Assembly: GCA_029260295.1 (NCBI GenBank)
Contig: JAJDDN010000002.1
Span: forward strand, 62,001 to 126,000
From: Phycisphaerales bacterium
GTDB taxonomy: Bacteria; Planctomycetota; Phycisphaerae; Phycisphaerales; UBA1924
Reading direction: 5' to 3'
DNA: 64,000 nt
Shown here: piece after piece, positions 1 through 8,336 of the stretch
How positions within the stretch are numbered: the first letter of the stretch is position 1
How the letters are laid out: the number at the start of each line of letters is the position of its first letter
Translations under genes and position numbers: made by a program
The notes under the pieces: model-generated
Told to the model about the DNA's origin: nothing
The model's input: only the letters and a program-made list of their open reading frames with translations
Databases searched by the model: none

Positions 1-458
1 ACCGCCCCACCCGCTGACCGAATCCGCGACATCGTCCCAGGCCGATTCAGCAGCACACTACCGGTCCCATCAAGCACACTGTTGCCACCAAAGAAAATTT
101 GTGTAGCTGACGAACCAGAGTTCGAGTTAATCACAATCTGCCCATTGTTCGTAAGCAGCGACCCATTAATCGTCAGCGTCTGCGCATTCAACAATCCAAG
201 CGTCGTATCAGGATTCGCAACATCCAAAAATCCCACAGCATCACTCGAAGACATACTCACCGTGTACACACCAACACCCCCAAGCAACGCCCCATCAAAC
301 GAGTCAGGAACCAAACCAGTATCCCACCTGAATCCCTCATTCCAAAGCCCACTCACAGGCGCATCCCAACTATGAACCACCCCCGCCTGCGCAACAAGCG
401 ACGCCGCCGTAAGCACACCCAGACCTATACCCGCCGCCGATTTCGTTACCCTGTACAT
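1..458 (-). CDS. Secreted repeat protein, N-terminal part (runs off the window edge)
   Basis: The reading frame is open from a start at 458 to the left edge, so only about 152 N-terminal codons are present. It opens with a Sec signal peptide (MYRVTKSAAGIG, a hydrophobic stretch, then AQA-GVV). After it comes the segment HSWDAPVSGLWNEGFRWDTGLVPDSFDGALL and further short strands ending in G/N-rich turns. That W..P.SG.W......W..G.VP....A pattern is typical of planctomycete extracellular beta-strand-repeat or autotransporter-like proteins. The start at 458 is preferred because AAGGG lies six bases upstream; an ATG at 473 in the same frame is the alternative. The function is unknown; an adhesive or cell-surface role is inference only. 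Confidence 0.7.
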   Translation of the reverse strand, partial: MYRVTKSAAGIGLGVLTAASLVAQAGVVHSWDAPVSGLWNEGFRWDTGLVPDSFDGALLGGVGVYTVSMSSSDAVGFLDVANPDTTLGLLNAQTLTINGSLLTNNGQIVINSNSGSSATQIFFGGNSVLDGTGSVLLNRPGTMSRIRSAGGA

Positions 459-720
459 TCCAATCCCTTTCATACAAGTTTCCACAGCATCCCAAGCCCT
501 CTCCGAACGCCATGCCCATGAGTTGTTCCATACAGATTACCGGACCAAAGATTTCACCCCAACAAAAAAACAATAAATCTCATCAATTCCCCCACCACCA
601 TTCAAAACACCCCCCCATCTCCCCCCACACAATCCCCAAAAACAACCCTTGCATCCAGCCCCATCCCCATGTAAACTAAGAAACATTATATTCCATGACC
701 ATCATTCCAAGGCCACCCAA

Positions 721-2775
721 ATGACCCCCACATCAATCCATAAACTGACTACAAAACTCCTCCCCACCCTCCTCCTCACCCTCTTCACCATCCTCACCCC
801 CCAATCAAAAGCCGACGGCGTAGTCTGTCACGATCGTGATTACCTTGGGTCATTTGTGACACTTGATAGCGCATTTGGTGTGGCGGTACAGGACAATATT
901 GCATATATAGCTGTGAATAACGCCGGCCTACAAATTCTTGATATCACCGATCCGACCAACCCGATAGCCCTCGGAACAATTGACACCGGGTTTTCCGCAA
1001 AAAATGTGTTTGTAGCCGGCACCACAGTATATTTAACCGACTCATCAGGCATTCATATCATTGATGCGAGTGAACCCGAAACCCCAGTCTTACTCGGGTT
1101 CTATGATGCGCTCGGCTCAGTAGAAGACATATCCTTTGTTGGCACAATCGCGTACATCGCCGCGAACTCAGCATTTCTCCAAGTTGTCGATTTAAGCGAT
1201 CCAGCATCACCAAATCTTCTTCGCACTGTGTTCACATGGTCCGCTTCAGGCATCGATATTGTGGAATCCACAGCATACATCACCATCGCAGGCGCACTCA
1301 CAATCCTTGATATCAGCGACCCCGCAAGCCCCTCTACAACTGGCACACTAAACTCCTTAGGCGATACAGAAGGCATATCCGTCCATGGACACCTGGCATA
1401 TGTCATCAGTGGAGACTGGGGCAACGAGCCAGCCCTCTATGTAATAGATGTAAGCAATCCAGCAGATCCACTTATACTGGGCACATACGACTCACCCAGT
1501 TCTTCTAAAAACCTTGTCGTAGTTGGATCTATCGTATTTCTTGCTGACCTTTCCAGTTTACAGATTGTTGATGTATCCATCCCCACAATGCCCGCGATGA
1601 TAGCCACATACAAAATACCCGGGCCAGGGCTGGTGCTTGATGTCGAAGTCCAAAACGACATGGCCTATATCGCGAACAGCAACTCTGGAATACAAATCAT
1701 TGAGATCAGCGACCCAGACTCCCCACCACTACTTGCCACCCACGACACACCAGGATCCGCACACGAAGTTGAACTGGCAGGAACAACCGCATATGTTGCT
1801 GATAAAAGTGCAGGCCTTCAAATTGTCGATGTAGCCAACCCCGAAAACCCCACCTTAATCGGCTCGTACGACACCCCAGGAAGCTCTTACGATGTTTGCA
1901 TCCAGGACAACACCGCGTACATCGCAGATCGTTCCGCTGGCCTCCAGATCATCGATATAAGCAACCCGGCATCACCAAACTTGCTCGGATCAATAGCCAC
2001 CCTGAGCTCCACCGATGGCGTAGTTGTTCAAAACAACATCGCCTACATTGCCGACGCAATGGCCGGCCTTCAAATCGTAGATGTAAGCAATCCACAAACC
2101 CCTATACGACTAGGCGCATTCGCCACCACCACTTCAGCTACAGATGTGGCAGTTGTAGACAACATCGCGTATCTTGCCAACAACTTCCAAGGTGTCAAAA
2201 TCATTGATGTCAGCGACCCGGCCTTCCCGGTATTGCTCAGCTCCTTCTTTACTCCAGGAAACGCCTTAGGAATAGTCGTTGTGGACTCGGTAGCCTATGT
2301 CGCCTACGACAATGTCGGAGGCCTCCAAATTATCGATGTGAGTAATCCGGCCGCCCCAGCATTCCTTGGATCCTACGACACAGATGGGTTCGCCAAAGAG
2401 CTAGATGTAGTAGGCAATACAGCATACATTGCAGACTCGTCAGCTGGTCTGACAATCATCGATATAAGTGACCCCACAACCCCAATCCTAATCGGTTCAT
2501 ACGATACCCCGGAAAATGCCTTCGGCGTGATGGTTCGAGGCACGACAGCCTATATCGCCGTTGAAAACTCTGGCCTCCTGATCATCGACATCTCCGACTG
2601 CCCCCCCTGCCAAGCAGACCTCAACAACGACAACGCCCTCGACTTCTTCGACATCGCATCATTCCTCACCGCATTCTCCAACACCAACCCCATCGCAGAC
2701 TTCACCAACGATGGCCAGTTCGACTTCTTCGACATCGCCGCCTTCCTCACCGCCTTCACCACCGGCTGCCCATAA
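721..2775 (+). CDS. Secreted LVIVD-repeat beta-propeller protein with GC-type dockerin tail
   Basis: A 684-residue exported protein. A signal peptide of about 32 residues is followed by roughly 14 repeats of about 42 residues. Each has the core GLQI(I/V)D(V/I)S(N/D)P..P.LLG and a following AY(I/V)A motif, which is the LVIVD repeat found in surface beta-propellers. The last 55 residues contain two DFFDIA.FLTAF motifs with D-rich calcium-type loops and end in TGCP. This is the GC-type dockerin-like domain of Phycisphaerae, shared here with the genes at 13863 and 22065. The start at 721 is chosen over an ATG at 649 because AAGG lies eight bases upstream and the signal peptide begins there. A strong terminator follows. 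The ligand and role are unknown; cell-surface display through the dockerin tail is inference. Confidence 0.88.
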   Translation: MTPTSIHKLTTKLLPTLLLTLFTILTPQSKADGVVCHDRDYLGSFVTLDSAFGVAVQDNIAYIAVNNAGLQILDITDPTNPIALGTIDTGFSAKNVFVAGTTVYLTDSSGIHIIDASEPETPVLLGFYDALGSVEDISFVGTIAYIAANSAFLQVVDLSDPASPNLLRTVFTWSASGIDIVESTAYITIAGALTILDISDPASPSTTGTLNSLGDTEGISVHGHLAYVISGDWGNEPALYVIDVSNPADPLILGTYDSPSSSKNLVVVGSIVFLADLSSLQIVDVSIPTMPAMIATYKIPGPGLVLDVEVQNDMAYIANSNSGIQIIEISDPDSPPLLATHDTPGSAHEVELAGTTAYVADKSAGLQIVDVANPENPTLIGSYDTPGSSYDVCIQDNTAYIADRSAGLQIIDISNPASPNLLGSIATLSSTDGVVVQNNIAYIADAMAGLQIVDVSNPQTPIRLGAFATTTSATDVAVVDNIAYLANNFQGVKIIDVSDPAFPVLLSSFFTPGNALGIVVVDSVAYVAYDNVGGLQIIDVSNPAAPAFLGSYDTDGFAKELDVVGNTAYIADSSAGLTIIDISDPTTPILIGSYDTPENAFGVMVRGTTAYIAVENSGLLIIDISDCPPCQADLNNDNALDFFDIASFLTAFSNTNPIADFTNDGQFDFFDIAAFLTAFTTGCP

Positions 2776-2795
2776 ATACCCAACCCTCAAAAACA

Positions 2796-2832
2796 AAAAC
2801 CGACCCGCCCATCCGGACGAGTCGGTTTTTTT
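2796..2832 (+). terminator. Rho-independent terminator after the LVIVD gene
   Basis: The arm AAAACCGAC pairs with GTCGGTTTT across a short C/G-rich loop and runs directly into a T tract. It starts about 20 bases after the stop codon at 2775. Confidence 0.85.
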
Positions 2833-2890
2833 CTATTCAAGTATCTTCATCCCAGCCGTGATCTTAACTGTGAGGCCGGGTGCCACGCCC

Positions 2891-2930
2891 GGGTGCCACG
2901 GCTTGTCGTCTTCGCAAGCCGTGTCTTCTC
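2891..2930 (+). repeat. Variable-stem 3' hairpin repeat, copy A
   Basis: GGGTGCCA is followed by stem CGGCTTG, loop TCGTCTTCG, stem CAAGCCG and the tail TGTCTTCTC. A second GGGTGCCA sits just upstream at 2878. Other copies of the family lie at 6109, 6158, 21990, 32848, 32892 and 33620, with different but self-complementary stems. This copy lies in the sense orientation downstream of the LVIVD gene. Confidence 0.75.
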
Positions 2931-2938
2931 TTCCTCTT

Positions 2939-2974
2939 CCCCCAATGCCCAGTGCCTAGTGGCCAGTCCCTACT
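2939..2974 (+). repeat. Degenerate heptamer repeat
   Basis: About five 7-base units (AATGCCC, AGTGCCT, AGTGGCC, AGTCCCT, ACTCTCC) follow the pyrimidine tract TCTTCTCTTCCTCTTCC. The same tract followed by heptamers (CCATTGC, CTATTGC, CAATTCC, CCATTGC) occurs at 21861-21903. It abuts or slightly overlaps the 3' end of folE2. Confidence 0.55.
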
Positions 2975-3827
2975 CTCCCCTCTTATCCCGCTCGATCTCC
3001 GCATACGCATTATGCGAATGGATCGACTCAAAGTTCTCAGACGAAATCGCGTACTGCACAACCCGATCATCCTTATTGAGTGTGATCGCAAGATCCCGGA
3101 TAATGTCCTCAACAAACTTCGGGTTCTCAAACGCCTTCTCCGTCACATACTTCTCATCAGGCCGCTTAAGCACCGCGTACACCGGATGGCTCGCCGCCGA
3201 TTCAAGCTGCTCCACCAAATCCTCGATCCACATAAACCCCTCGGTCCGCACCGCCGCCTCAATACGGCAACGCTGGTTATGAGCCCCATACTCCGAAATC
3301 TCTTTGGAGCAAGGACACAAGCTCGTCGCCGGAGCCGCAACAGTCATCACGAAATCTTCCTGCTTGTCATCAGCCGTGCACGCGAAGGTCACCTCATAGT
3401 TCATCAGCCCCTTCTGCCCCGTCACAGGCGCAGGCTTCTCGATGAAGTAAGTAAACGACGCCTCAAAGTGCGCCTCCGATGCATGCAGCCGCTCCTTGAT
3501 CGCCTTGGTAATCAGAGGAATATCCTCAGGACAAAAAGGCTTGCAAGAATGCTCATTGAGCACCTCAAGGAACCGCGACATATGCGTCCCCTTCTTCTCC
3601 TGAGGCAACCCCACATACATACTGATCGTCGCCACCGCCGTCTGCTCCCCGCCATCACGCGTCCCAAGACGCATCGGGTACACCACTTCCTTGACCCCCA
3701 CCCGGTCAATCGCGACCATCCGGTCATCAGAAGCCCCCTGCACATCGGGCATCCCCGCGGGTTTGAAGTTGGATTTCTCAGAAGTCTCGTGCTGGCAATC
3801 AGTTGGACAAGTCAATGGCAACTCCAT
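2970..3827 (-). CDS. folE2: GTP cyclohydrolase FolE2 (type IB)
   Basis: This 285-residue protein has the length and signature of the FolE2/COG1469 family, which converts GTP to 7,8-dihydroneopterin triphosphate, the first step of folate and queuosine-type pterin synthesis. Visible motifs are the N-terminal DVQ..SDDR...I..VGVK segment, SRFLEVLN near residue 85, ATSLCPCSKEIS with the metal-binding cysteine, and GAHNQRC after it. FolE2 is the metal-promiscuous, zinc-independent alternative to FolE. No pterin-pathway partner is adjacent. The start has only a weak upstream GAG. A -10-like TAGAAT lies about 20 bases before it on the minus strand. Confidence 0.93.
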   Translation of the reverse strand: MELPLTCPTDCQHETSEKSNFKPAGMPDVQGASDDRMVAIDRVGVKEVVYPMRLGTRDGGEQTAVATISMYVGLPQEKKGTHMSRFLEVLNEHSCKPFCPEDIPLITKAIKERLHASEAHFEASFTYFIEKPAPVTGQKGLMNYEVTFACTADDKQEDFVMTVAAPATSLCPCSKEISEYGAHNQRCRIEAAVRTEGFMWIEDLVEQLESAASHPVYAVLKRPDEKYVTEKAFENPKFVEDIIRDLAITLNKDDRVVQYAISSENFESIHSHNAYAEIERDKRGE

Positions 3828-3949
3828 TTCTCGTAGTAAGTAGCGTCAATTCTACACCAATCCTAGACGGACGCTCAATAAAAAACCGTCCTTGGAATGA
3901 TTCTATTCCCGCCAAACCACTTCAAATATCCGATTCAAATCTTCGGTGC

Positions 3950-3978
3950 CCTCCTTTCATCCCGAAGGGTGAAGGAGG
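3950..3978 (-). repeat. Intergenic hairpin downstream of the membrane protein gene
   Basis: CCTCCTTTCA pairs with TGAAGGAGG, with one bulge, around the loop TCCCGAAGGG. It lies 17 bases after the stop of the minus-strand gene at 3995. There is no T tract, so it is a weak terminator or an RNA-stabilising hairpin at best. The rest of the interval 3828-3994 shows nothing recognisable. Confidence 0.45.
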
Positions 3979-3994
3979 TCTTGGAAGTACATGA

Positions 3995-4891
3995 TCACGC
4001 CGTCGCCGAATGTACCTGCTGCCGCTCCACCGAAGACTCCACCCACGAATACCCAACCGGCGTCCCCATCATCGCCCCGCCAGCCCACGCCAGCGAAGAC
4101 ATCATCATCCACCCCGGCGCATCACCCGACGCAATCGCATCCAAAATCTTCCCACCCCCAGGCATCACCATCGCAACCATCGGCCCAGCAACAGCACCAA
4201 GCAACACCCCCACCATCACAGGCACCAACGACAACTCAGCCTCACCGCTCCGCTCATGCTTAATACTATGATTCTTCAGCAGCATCCCACCAAAGATCCC
4301 AGCCCCCGCAGCACCAACAAACCCGCCCCACACAGCCTGCCCAGACAAATCACTCTGCACCTGCAGCCACACAATCGCCATCGACGCAACAAGCCCAATC
4401 CCAAGCAACATGGCACTGGTCGGAATATCAGAACAGATAACTCTGAGCGTCGACGCTTTAAACCGAACACATTCGTCCCGATCCTTATCACCCCCGCTGG
4501 CCTTCGTCAAAATCACCATCCCCACCAACGACAAAACCACCACAACCACCCCTTCAACCGACAACATCACAAGCGACCCAGACTCAGGAGCCCCGCGGAG
4601 CGCCTCGCCAACCCGCCCAGATCCCCAAGCCCCCCAAGCAACCACAAGCCCCATATTAAACACGCCCTCGCGCAGGCTCACCATCTTGGCCGCCAGCCCC
4701 CCGCCAACCATCGCCAAGACAAACACCCCAACCAAAGCCACCAACCCGCCAACAAGCGAATCCGATACAAATGCAGTCGAATGGATCGATCCATCCCCCC
4801 CCCGCAGCGAGCTCATCAGCCCCCCCGCAACAGGCCCGAGCACACACAGCGAGATCACCCGCACAATCCAGATCCAGACAGCATTCTTCAT
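3995..4891 (-). CDS. Multi-pass membrane protein, unknown function
   Basis: About 298 residues, dominated by hydrophobic glycine/valine-rich segments: an N-terminal helix (WIWIVRVISLCVLGPVAGGL), one near residue 45, a run around 110-130, a pair near 165-205 and two near the C-terminus. Polar loops carry few charges. No family motif is recognised. I chose MKNAVWIW at 4891 because it begins immediately before the first membrane helix. An in-frame ATG at 4933 would add 14 polar residues and leave only 16 bases to the divergent gene at 4950. It is divergent from another membrane protein gene, but a functional link is only a guess. Confidence 0.7.
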   Translation of the reverse strand: MKNAVWIWIVRVISLCVLGPVAGGLMSSLRGGDGSIHSTAFVSDSLVGGLVALVGVFVLAMVGGGLAAKMVSLREGVFNMGLVVAWGAWGSGRVGEALRGAPESGSLVMLSVEGVVVVVLSLVGMVILTKASGGDKDRDECVRFKASTLRVICSDIPTSAMLLGIGLVASMAIVWLQVQSDLSGQAVWGGFVGAAGAGIFGGMLLKNHSIKHERSGEAELSLVPVMVGVLLGAVAGPMVAMVMPGGGKILDAIASGDAPGWMMMSSLAWAGGAMMGTPVGYSWVESSVERQQVHSATA

Positions 4892-4949
4892 ACCACCATC
4901 ATCGGCTCCCCGACGCGCCAAAGCAACCGCCATCGGGTAGCATCATGAC

Positions 4950-6071
4950 ATGAGCCCCACAATCCACAACCAAACCAACCAAAATCTCGGCACATCCGAG
5001 CCCAAGATCCTGCTCGAAGACCTCACCGCCGGGCTCCTCTGGCCAACCCTCCTCAAAGCCCCAGCCATGGCCTTCTCACCCCCCCGCTGGCTCCTAGGCA
5101 CCATGGCCGCCTTCGTCATCGTCCTCGTCAACGCAACCCACAATGCAATCTTCAACCCCTCACAAACAGCCGACACCACCACACAAACCGAAGCCCTCCT
5201 CGGATTCCAACCAATACTCGACGCCCTGATGTCCCTCAACCTCTCAAGAATCATCAACACACTCACCACCGCCGTCCAATACAACATCGATCACATCAGC
5301 CAAAGCCCCTGGAGTTCCTTCGCCCTCTTCATCCCCATCCTCCTCGTCATGGGCGTCTTCGGACACGCCATCACACGCTCGGCAAGCATCCAATACGCCC
5401 ATGGCCGACAAACCGACGCCGTAGGAGCACTCTCCTCAGCATTCCTCGCCATCCGCCAGATCGCACTCACAACACTCGGCCCACTCCTCGCCTGCGCACT
5501 CCTCGCAACCCTCGTCATGCTCATCGGCCTCACCCTCGGACTCCCCGTAGTCAACATCGTCGGCGCAGTCCTCTACCTCCTAGGCCTCATCCTCTCCATC
5601 CTCATCGTCTGCATCCTCACACTCCATATCCTCACACTCCCCCTCAGCATCTCCGCACTCGCAATCGAAGGAACCGACGGCTTCGACGCAATCCAACGCG
5701 CCTACGCCTACCTCATCGCACGGCCAATCAGAATCGCACTCTACGCAATCATCCTCATCATCCTCGGCACCACCATCACCACAATCGTCGCCACACTCGC
5801 AGGATGGTCAATCAACACCGCAGACACCCTCGTCTCAACCCTCACAAACGACGCCGGACGAAGAGTCATCACAGGCCCAGCAGACATGGCCGCCACTGAA
5901 CCCATCGCACACCGAATCATCAGCCTCGCAAGATCAGCCCTCGAACTCATCATCGCAGGCTATGTCATGAGCCTCATCTTCTGCTCATCAACCATGGCCT
6001 ACCTCTGCACAAGAAGAATCTGCGACGGACAAGACATCACCGAAGTCTGGGACCCCTCCCCCCAAAGTTAA
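4950..6071 (+). CDS. Multi-pass membrane protein, planctomycete type, unknown function
   Basis: A 373-residue protein. An N-terminal cytoplasmic stretch of about 45 residues is followed by membrane segments near 47-67 and 120-140, a long hydrophobic block 170-240, one near 265-290 and one near 335-355. A conserved-looking sequence, IEGTDGFDAIQRAYAYLIARP, lies between segments. I associate that pattern with uncharacterised planctomycete membrane proteins, but I cannot assign a function. The codons are strongly C-ending, like neighbouring plus-strand genes. Downstream lie two copies of the variable-stem hairpin repeat, which separate it from truB on the other strand. Confidence 0.75.
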   Translation: MSPTIHNQTNQNLGTSEPKILLEDLTAGLLWPTLLKAPAMAFSPPRWLLGTMAAFVIVLVNATHNAIFNPSQTADTTTQTEALLGFQPILDALMSLNLSRIINTLTTAVQYNIDHISQSPWSSFALFIPILLVMGVFGHAITRSASIQYAHGRQTDAVGALSSAFLAIRQIALTTLGPLLACALLATLVMLIGLTLGLPVVNIVGAVLYLLGLILSILIVCILTLHILTLPLSISALAIEGTDGFDAIQRAYAYLIARPIRIALYAIILIILGTTITTIVATLAGWSINTADTLVSTLTNDAGRRVITGPADMAATEPIAHRIISLARSALELIIAGYVMSLIFCSSTMAYLCTRRICDGQDITEVWDPSPQS

Positions 6072-6073
6072 GC

Positions 6074-6101
6074 CCCCCAAAGTAAAGATCACGCCAAACA
6101 C
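6074..6101 (+). repeat. Dispersed 28-bp repeat, copy 1
   Basis: A CCCCCC run leads into AAAGTAAAGATCACGCC and AAACAC. The same sequence with two substitutions occurs at about 25830-25858. Both copies begin a few bases after the stop codon of a plus-strand gene. Confidence 0.6.
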
Positions 6102-6108
6102 GCTTTCT

Positions 6109-6150
6109 GGGTGCCACTACTCGCCGTCTTCGGCGCAGTAGTGTCTTCGC
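6109..6150 (+). repeat. Variable-stem 3' hairpin repeat, copy B1
   Basis: GGGTGCCA is followed by the stem CTACT-c-GCCG, loop TCTT, stem CGGC-gc-AGTAG and tail TGTCTTCGC. It is in the sense orientation after the gene ending at 6071 and tandem with copy B2. Confidence 0.75.
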
Positions 6151-6157
6151 TTTATCT

Positions 6158-6200
6158 GGGTGCCATGGCTTGACCGTCTTAGGCAAGCCATGTCTTACTC
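6158..6200 (+). repeat. Variable-stem 3' hairpin repeat, copy B2
   Basis: GGGTGCCA is followed by stem TGGCTTG, loop ACCGTCTTAGG, stem CAAGCCA and tail TGTCTTACTCTTTATT. It fills the space to the truB stop codon and may end transcription from the left. Confidence 0.75.
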
Positions 6201-6201
6201 T

Positions 6202-6951
6202 TTATTCAAGCCCCGTCGTAGGCAGCCCCCAAGGATCCAGCGGATCCCCAAGATCATCAAGCTCAACCGCATCATCAAGCGAAAACTGACCAACATCAGT
6301 CCGCACCAGCGACGCAAGCATCCCACCAACTTCAAGCTCCGCCCCAATATCCCGCGCCAGCGAACGGATATAAGTCCCCTTCCCGCACCGGATATCAATC
6401 TCAAGCATCGGCCAGCTGTAATCAACAATCTCAATCGAATCGATCCGAGCAGGACGAGATTTCATCTCAACCTCCACACCCTTACGCGCCAACGCATACG
6501 CACGATGCCCATCAACCTTGATCGCCGAATACATCGGAGGCGTCTGCTCAATGTCCCCCACAAACAGCTTCAAGACCTCTCGCACCTCATCAAGCGTCGG
6601 CTCCCGCTCAATAACAGCCGGGATCTGCTCAAACTCCATATCACACGATTCAGAAGTATTGGCCAGATCAACCACCGCCCGATACGCCTTATCCGTACCC
6701 ATCACCCGGTCCTGCTGCTTGGTTGCCTTGCCAACAAGCACCACGAGCACCCCCGTCGCCAACGGATCCAGCGTCCCCCCATGCCCAACCTTCACCTTTT
6801 TAGGAGCCCCGCCGGATTTAAGTTTCCCCTTCACAACCCGGCAAACCATCATCGAAGTCAGCCCAAGAGGCTTATTGATGTTCAAAATACCACAAATTGG
6901 CGGCGGATCGTTCGATTGAGAGCTTACAATATGCACCGACAACAGTACCAC
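6202..6951 (-). CDS. truB: tRNA pseudouridine(55) synthase TruB
   Basis: A 249-residue protein that converts U55 to pseudouridine in the T-loop of tRNAs. The family landmarks are GILNINKPLGLTS near residue 20, the catalytic box HGGTLDPLATGVL around 57-69 with its aspartate, KAYRA in the following strand, and GTYIRSLARDIG near 190. It is at the short end for the family, which is expected when the C-terminal PUA-like extension is missing. It is isolated from rbfA and infB, its usual neighbours, and from ribF, which lies 21 kb away in this window. Confidence 0.93.
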   Translation of the reverse strand: MVLLSVHIVSSQSNDPPPICGILNINKPLGLTSMMVCRVVKGKLKSGGAPKKVKVGHGGTLDPLATGVLVVLVGKATKQQDRVMGTDKAYRAVVDLANTSESCDMEFEQIPAVIEREPTLDEVREVLKLFVGDIEQTPPMYSAIKVDGHRAYALARKGVEVEMKSRPARIDSIEIVDYSWPMLEIDIRCGKGTYIRSLARDIGAELEVGGMLASLVRTDVGQFSLDDAVELDDLGDPLDPWGLPTTGLE

Positions 6952-7040
6952 CCCAAACCCACGATTGCAAAATAGGTAATTACACTAAGTAGAAACCAGA
7001 TCGACAGGTGCTAATTATTGTATTCCAAGCCCATATGGGC

Positions 7041-7077
7041 AAAAAACAGAGCCGCCCGGACCATCCGGGCGACTCTG
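7041..7077 (-). terminator. Strong intrinsic terminator on the minus strand with no gene behind it
   Basis: Read on the minus strand, CAGAG-t-CGCCCGGA pairs with TCCGGGCG-g-CTCTG and is followed directly by six T residues. The nearest genes upstream on this strand would have to lie between 7078 and 7222, where none is seen. It lies 90 bases upstream of the truB start. Confidence 0.7.
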
Positions 7078-7137
7078 AGCAGGAAATGGCTTTTTCAAGA
7101 ATCAGCACAAATAAGTAGACTTTCTTTCTGAAATCAC

Positions 7138-7165
7138 TTGCTTATCGCTGACTCTCATGTAGAAT
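7138..7165 (+). promoter_or_regulatory. Probable sigma-70 promoter of the TetR gene
   Basis: TTGCTT at 7138-7143 and TAGAAT at 7160-7165 are separated by 16 bases. They lie 58 bases before the start codon and directly adjoin the AGACCGGTCT palindrome. Confidence 0.6.
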
Positions 7166-7175
7166 AGACCGGTCT
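7166..7175. promoter_or_regulatory. Palindromic operator candidate for autorepression by the TetR protein
   Basis: A perfect 10-bp palindrome, AGACCGGTCT, lies one base after the -10 box, where transcription should start. The AGACC/GGTCT half-sites resemble those of NemR-like TetR repressors, from my knowledge of that group. An imperfect outer TAGA/TCTA symmetry extends it to about 21 bp. Confidence 0.55.
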
Positions 7176-7222
7176 TTCTAAATATTCCAGTCAAACACAA
7201 TAAATCTTAAAAGGATTCTAAA

Positions 7223-7786
7223 ATGGCAATCTCAAAACGCGATCAAGTCCTGACATGTGCCCGCGAACTCTTTGAACGCGAAGGATTTCATGCCACCGGA
7301 GTTGATCGAATTTTAGATAGAGCAGGCGTTGCAAAAATGACCCTCTACAACAACTTTGGATCCAAAGACCAGCTCATCGTCGAGGTGCTCAACCAGAGCT
7401 CTCACATCATGATGGATCGGATCAAAGATTACGCGATAAGTTCCAGCTCAGACTCGTATGAACAAATCCTGTCTATATTTAAAGCCCTCGGCGAATGGTA
7501 CCAAGACCCCGAGTTCTGTGGATGCATGTTCCAAGCCGCCGTCGCAGAGTTCCCAGATCACGACTCCGAACCCGCAAAGGCCGCCCTCGCCCACCACAAA
7601 CGCCTGACCGTCATCTTTGAAGAAATGTGCATCAAAGCCGAGCTCAAAGAGCCCATCGAGCTCTCCCGTAGACTGGCTCTTCTAGCGTCCGGCGCTTCCT
7701 GCGTCGCCCGCCAGGCAAAAGCAAGAACTCCAGCCGACGACGCCTACCAAATCGCCGAAATCCTGCTCGAAAGAGCCAGCAAATAA
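7223..7786 (+). CDS. TetR/AcrR-family transcriptional repressor
   Basis: A 187-residue protein with a classic N-terminal TetR helix-turn-helix: residues 5-50 contain RDQVLTCARELFEREGFHATGVDRIL, then AGVAKMTLYNNFGSKDQL. The ligand domain contains DPEFCGCMFQAAVAEFPD, a motif of a TetR subgroup that often controls detoxification or redox genes. Several cysteines (residues around 96, 98 and 152) could act as sensors, which is inference. A good ribosome site (AAAGGA, seven bases) precedes the ATG. A promoter and palindrome overlap upstream suggest autorepression. Thioredoxin follows 78 bases downstream in the same direction, so a shared redox theme is possible. Confidence 0.88.
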   Translation: MAISKRDQVLTCARELFEREGFHATGVDRILDRAGVAKMTLYNNFGSKDQLIVEVLNQSSHIMMDRIKDYAISSSSDSYEQILSIFKALGEWYQDPEFCGCMFQAAVAEFPDHDSEPAKAALAHHKRLTVIFEEMCIKAELKEPIELSRRLALLASGASCVARQAKARTPADDAYQIAEILLERASK

Positions 7787-7864
7787 ATAATCGCCAAAGA
7801 TGAAATAGAATGATCGGTATCGCCGTTCGTCCTAGGGAACCACACCCCAACGAAAGGACACACA

Positions 7865-8197
7865 ATGACCGAGAAATCCACCCAATCCAGTACCATCGAG
7901 GTCACCGAAGCCAACTTCACAGACCTCATCAACGCCGATTCCCCAACCCTGGTCGATTTCTGGGCCCCCTGGTGCGGACCATGTAAAGCCCTAGGCCCAA
8001 CCATCGACCAACTCGCAAGCGATTTCCAAGGCAAATCAAGCGTCGGTAAACTCAATGTCGACGACAACCCCTCCCTAGCCGCCAAGTACGGCGTCTCTTC
8101 AATCCCAACAGTACTGGTCTTCAAGAACGGCGAAGTCATCGAAACCCTAGTAGGCATCCGCCCCAAGGACGCCTACGCAAAAATCCTCAGCAACTAA
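7865..8197 (+). CDS. trxA: Thioredoxin
   Basis: A 110-residue protein with the full thioredoxin fold and active site FWAPWCGPCKALGP at residues 32-45, the cis-proline segment SSIPTVLVFKNGE near 78-90 and GIRPKDAY at the end. It reduces disulfides in cytoplasmic targets such as ribonucleotide reductase. A strong AAAGGA lies seven bases before the ATG. It is followed by a good intrinsic terminator at 8278. It may be cotranscribed with the TetR gene, since no terminator is visible in the 78-base gap. Confidence 0.95.
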   Translation: MTEKSTQSSTIEVTEANFTDLINADSPTLVDFWAPWCGPCKALGPTIDQLASDFQGKSSVGKLNVDDNPSLAAKYGVSSIPTVLVFKNGEVIETLVGIRPKDAYAKILSN

Positions 8198-8277
8198 ACA
8201 AACACACGAGTCTCTCTCCAGACAGTGCCTATGTACACAACACTTTCTGAAAACCTGTGGATTCTCTCTTTCCACAG

Positions 8278-8314
8278 CGACGCCCGGCACGCAACGCCGG
8301 GCGTTCGTTTTTTT
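8278..8314 (+). terminator. Rho-independent terminator after trxA
   Basis: ACGCCCGGC pairs with GCCGGGCGT around a 7-base loop and is followed after TCG by a run of seven T residues. Confidence 0.85.
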
Positions 8315-8336
8315 ACCCACTCATCATCCGTCCAAT

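Noticed and set aside
370-573. 67-residue minus-strand frame near the left edge
   Set aside because: It overlaps the start of the secreted repeat protein in another frame, with no ribosome site and no motif.
2880-3836. Long plus-strand frame opposite folE2
   Set aside because: It is extremely arginine/leucine/histidine-rich and fully antisense to a clear FolE2; it is a by-product of third-base bias.
4010-4948. Long plus-strand frame opposite the membrane protein at 3995
   Set aside because: The product is a proline/histidine/arginine jumble with no fold; the minus-strand frame gives plausible membrane helices.
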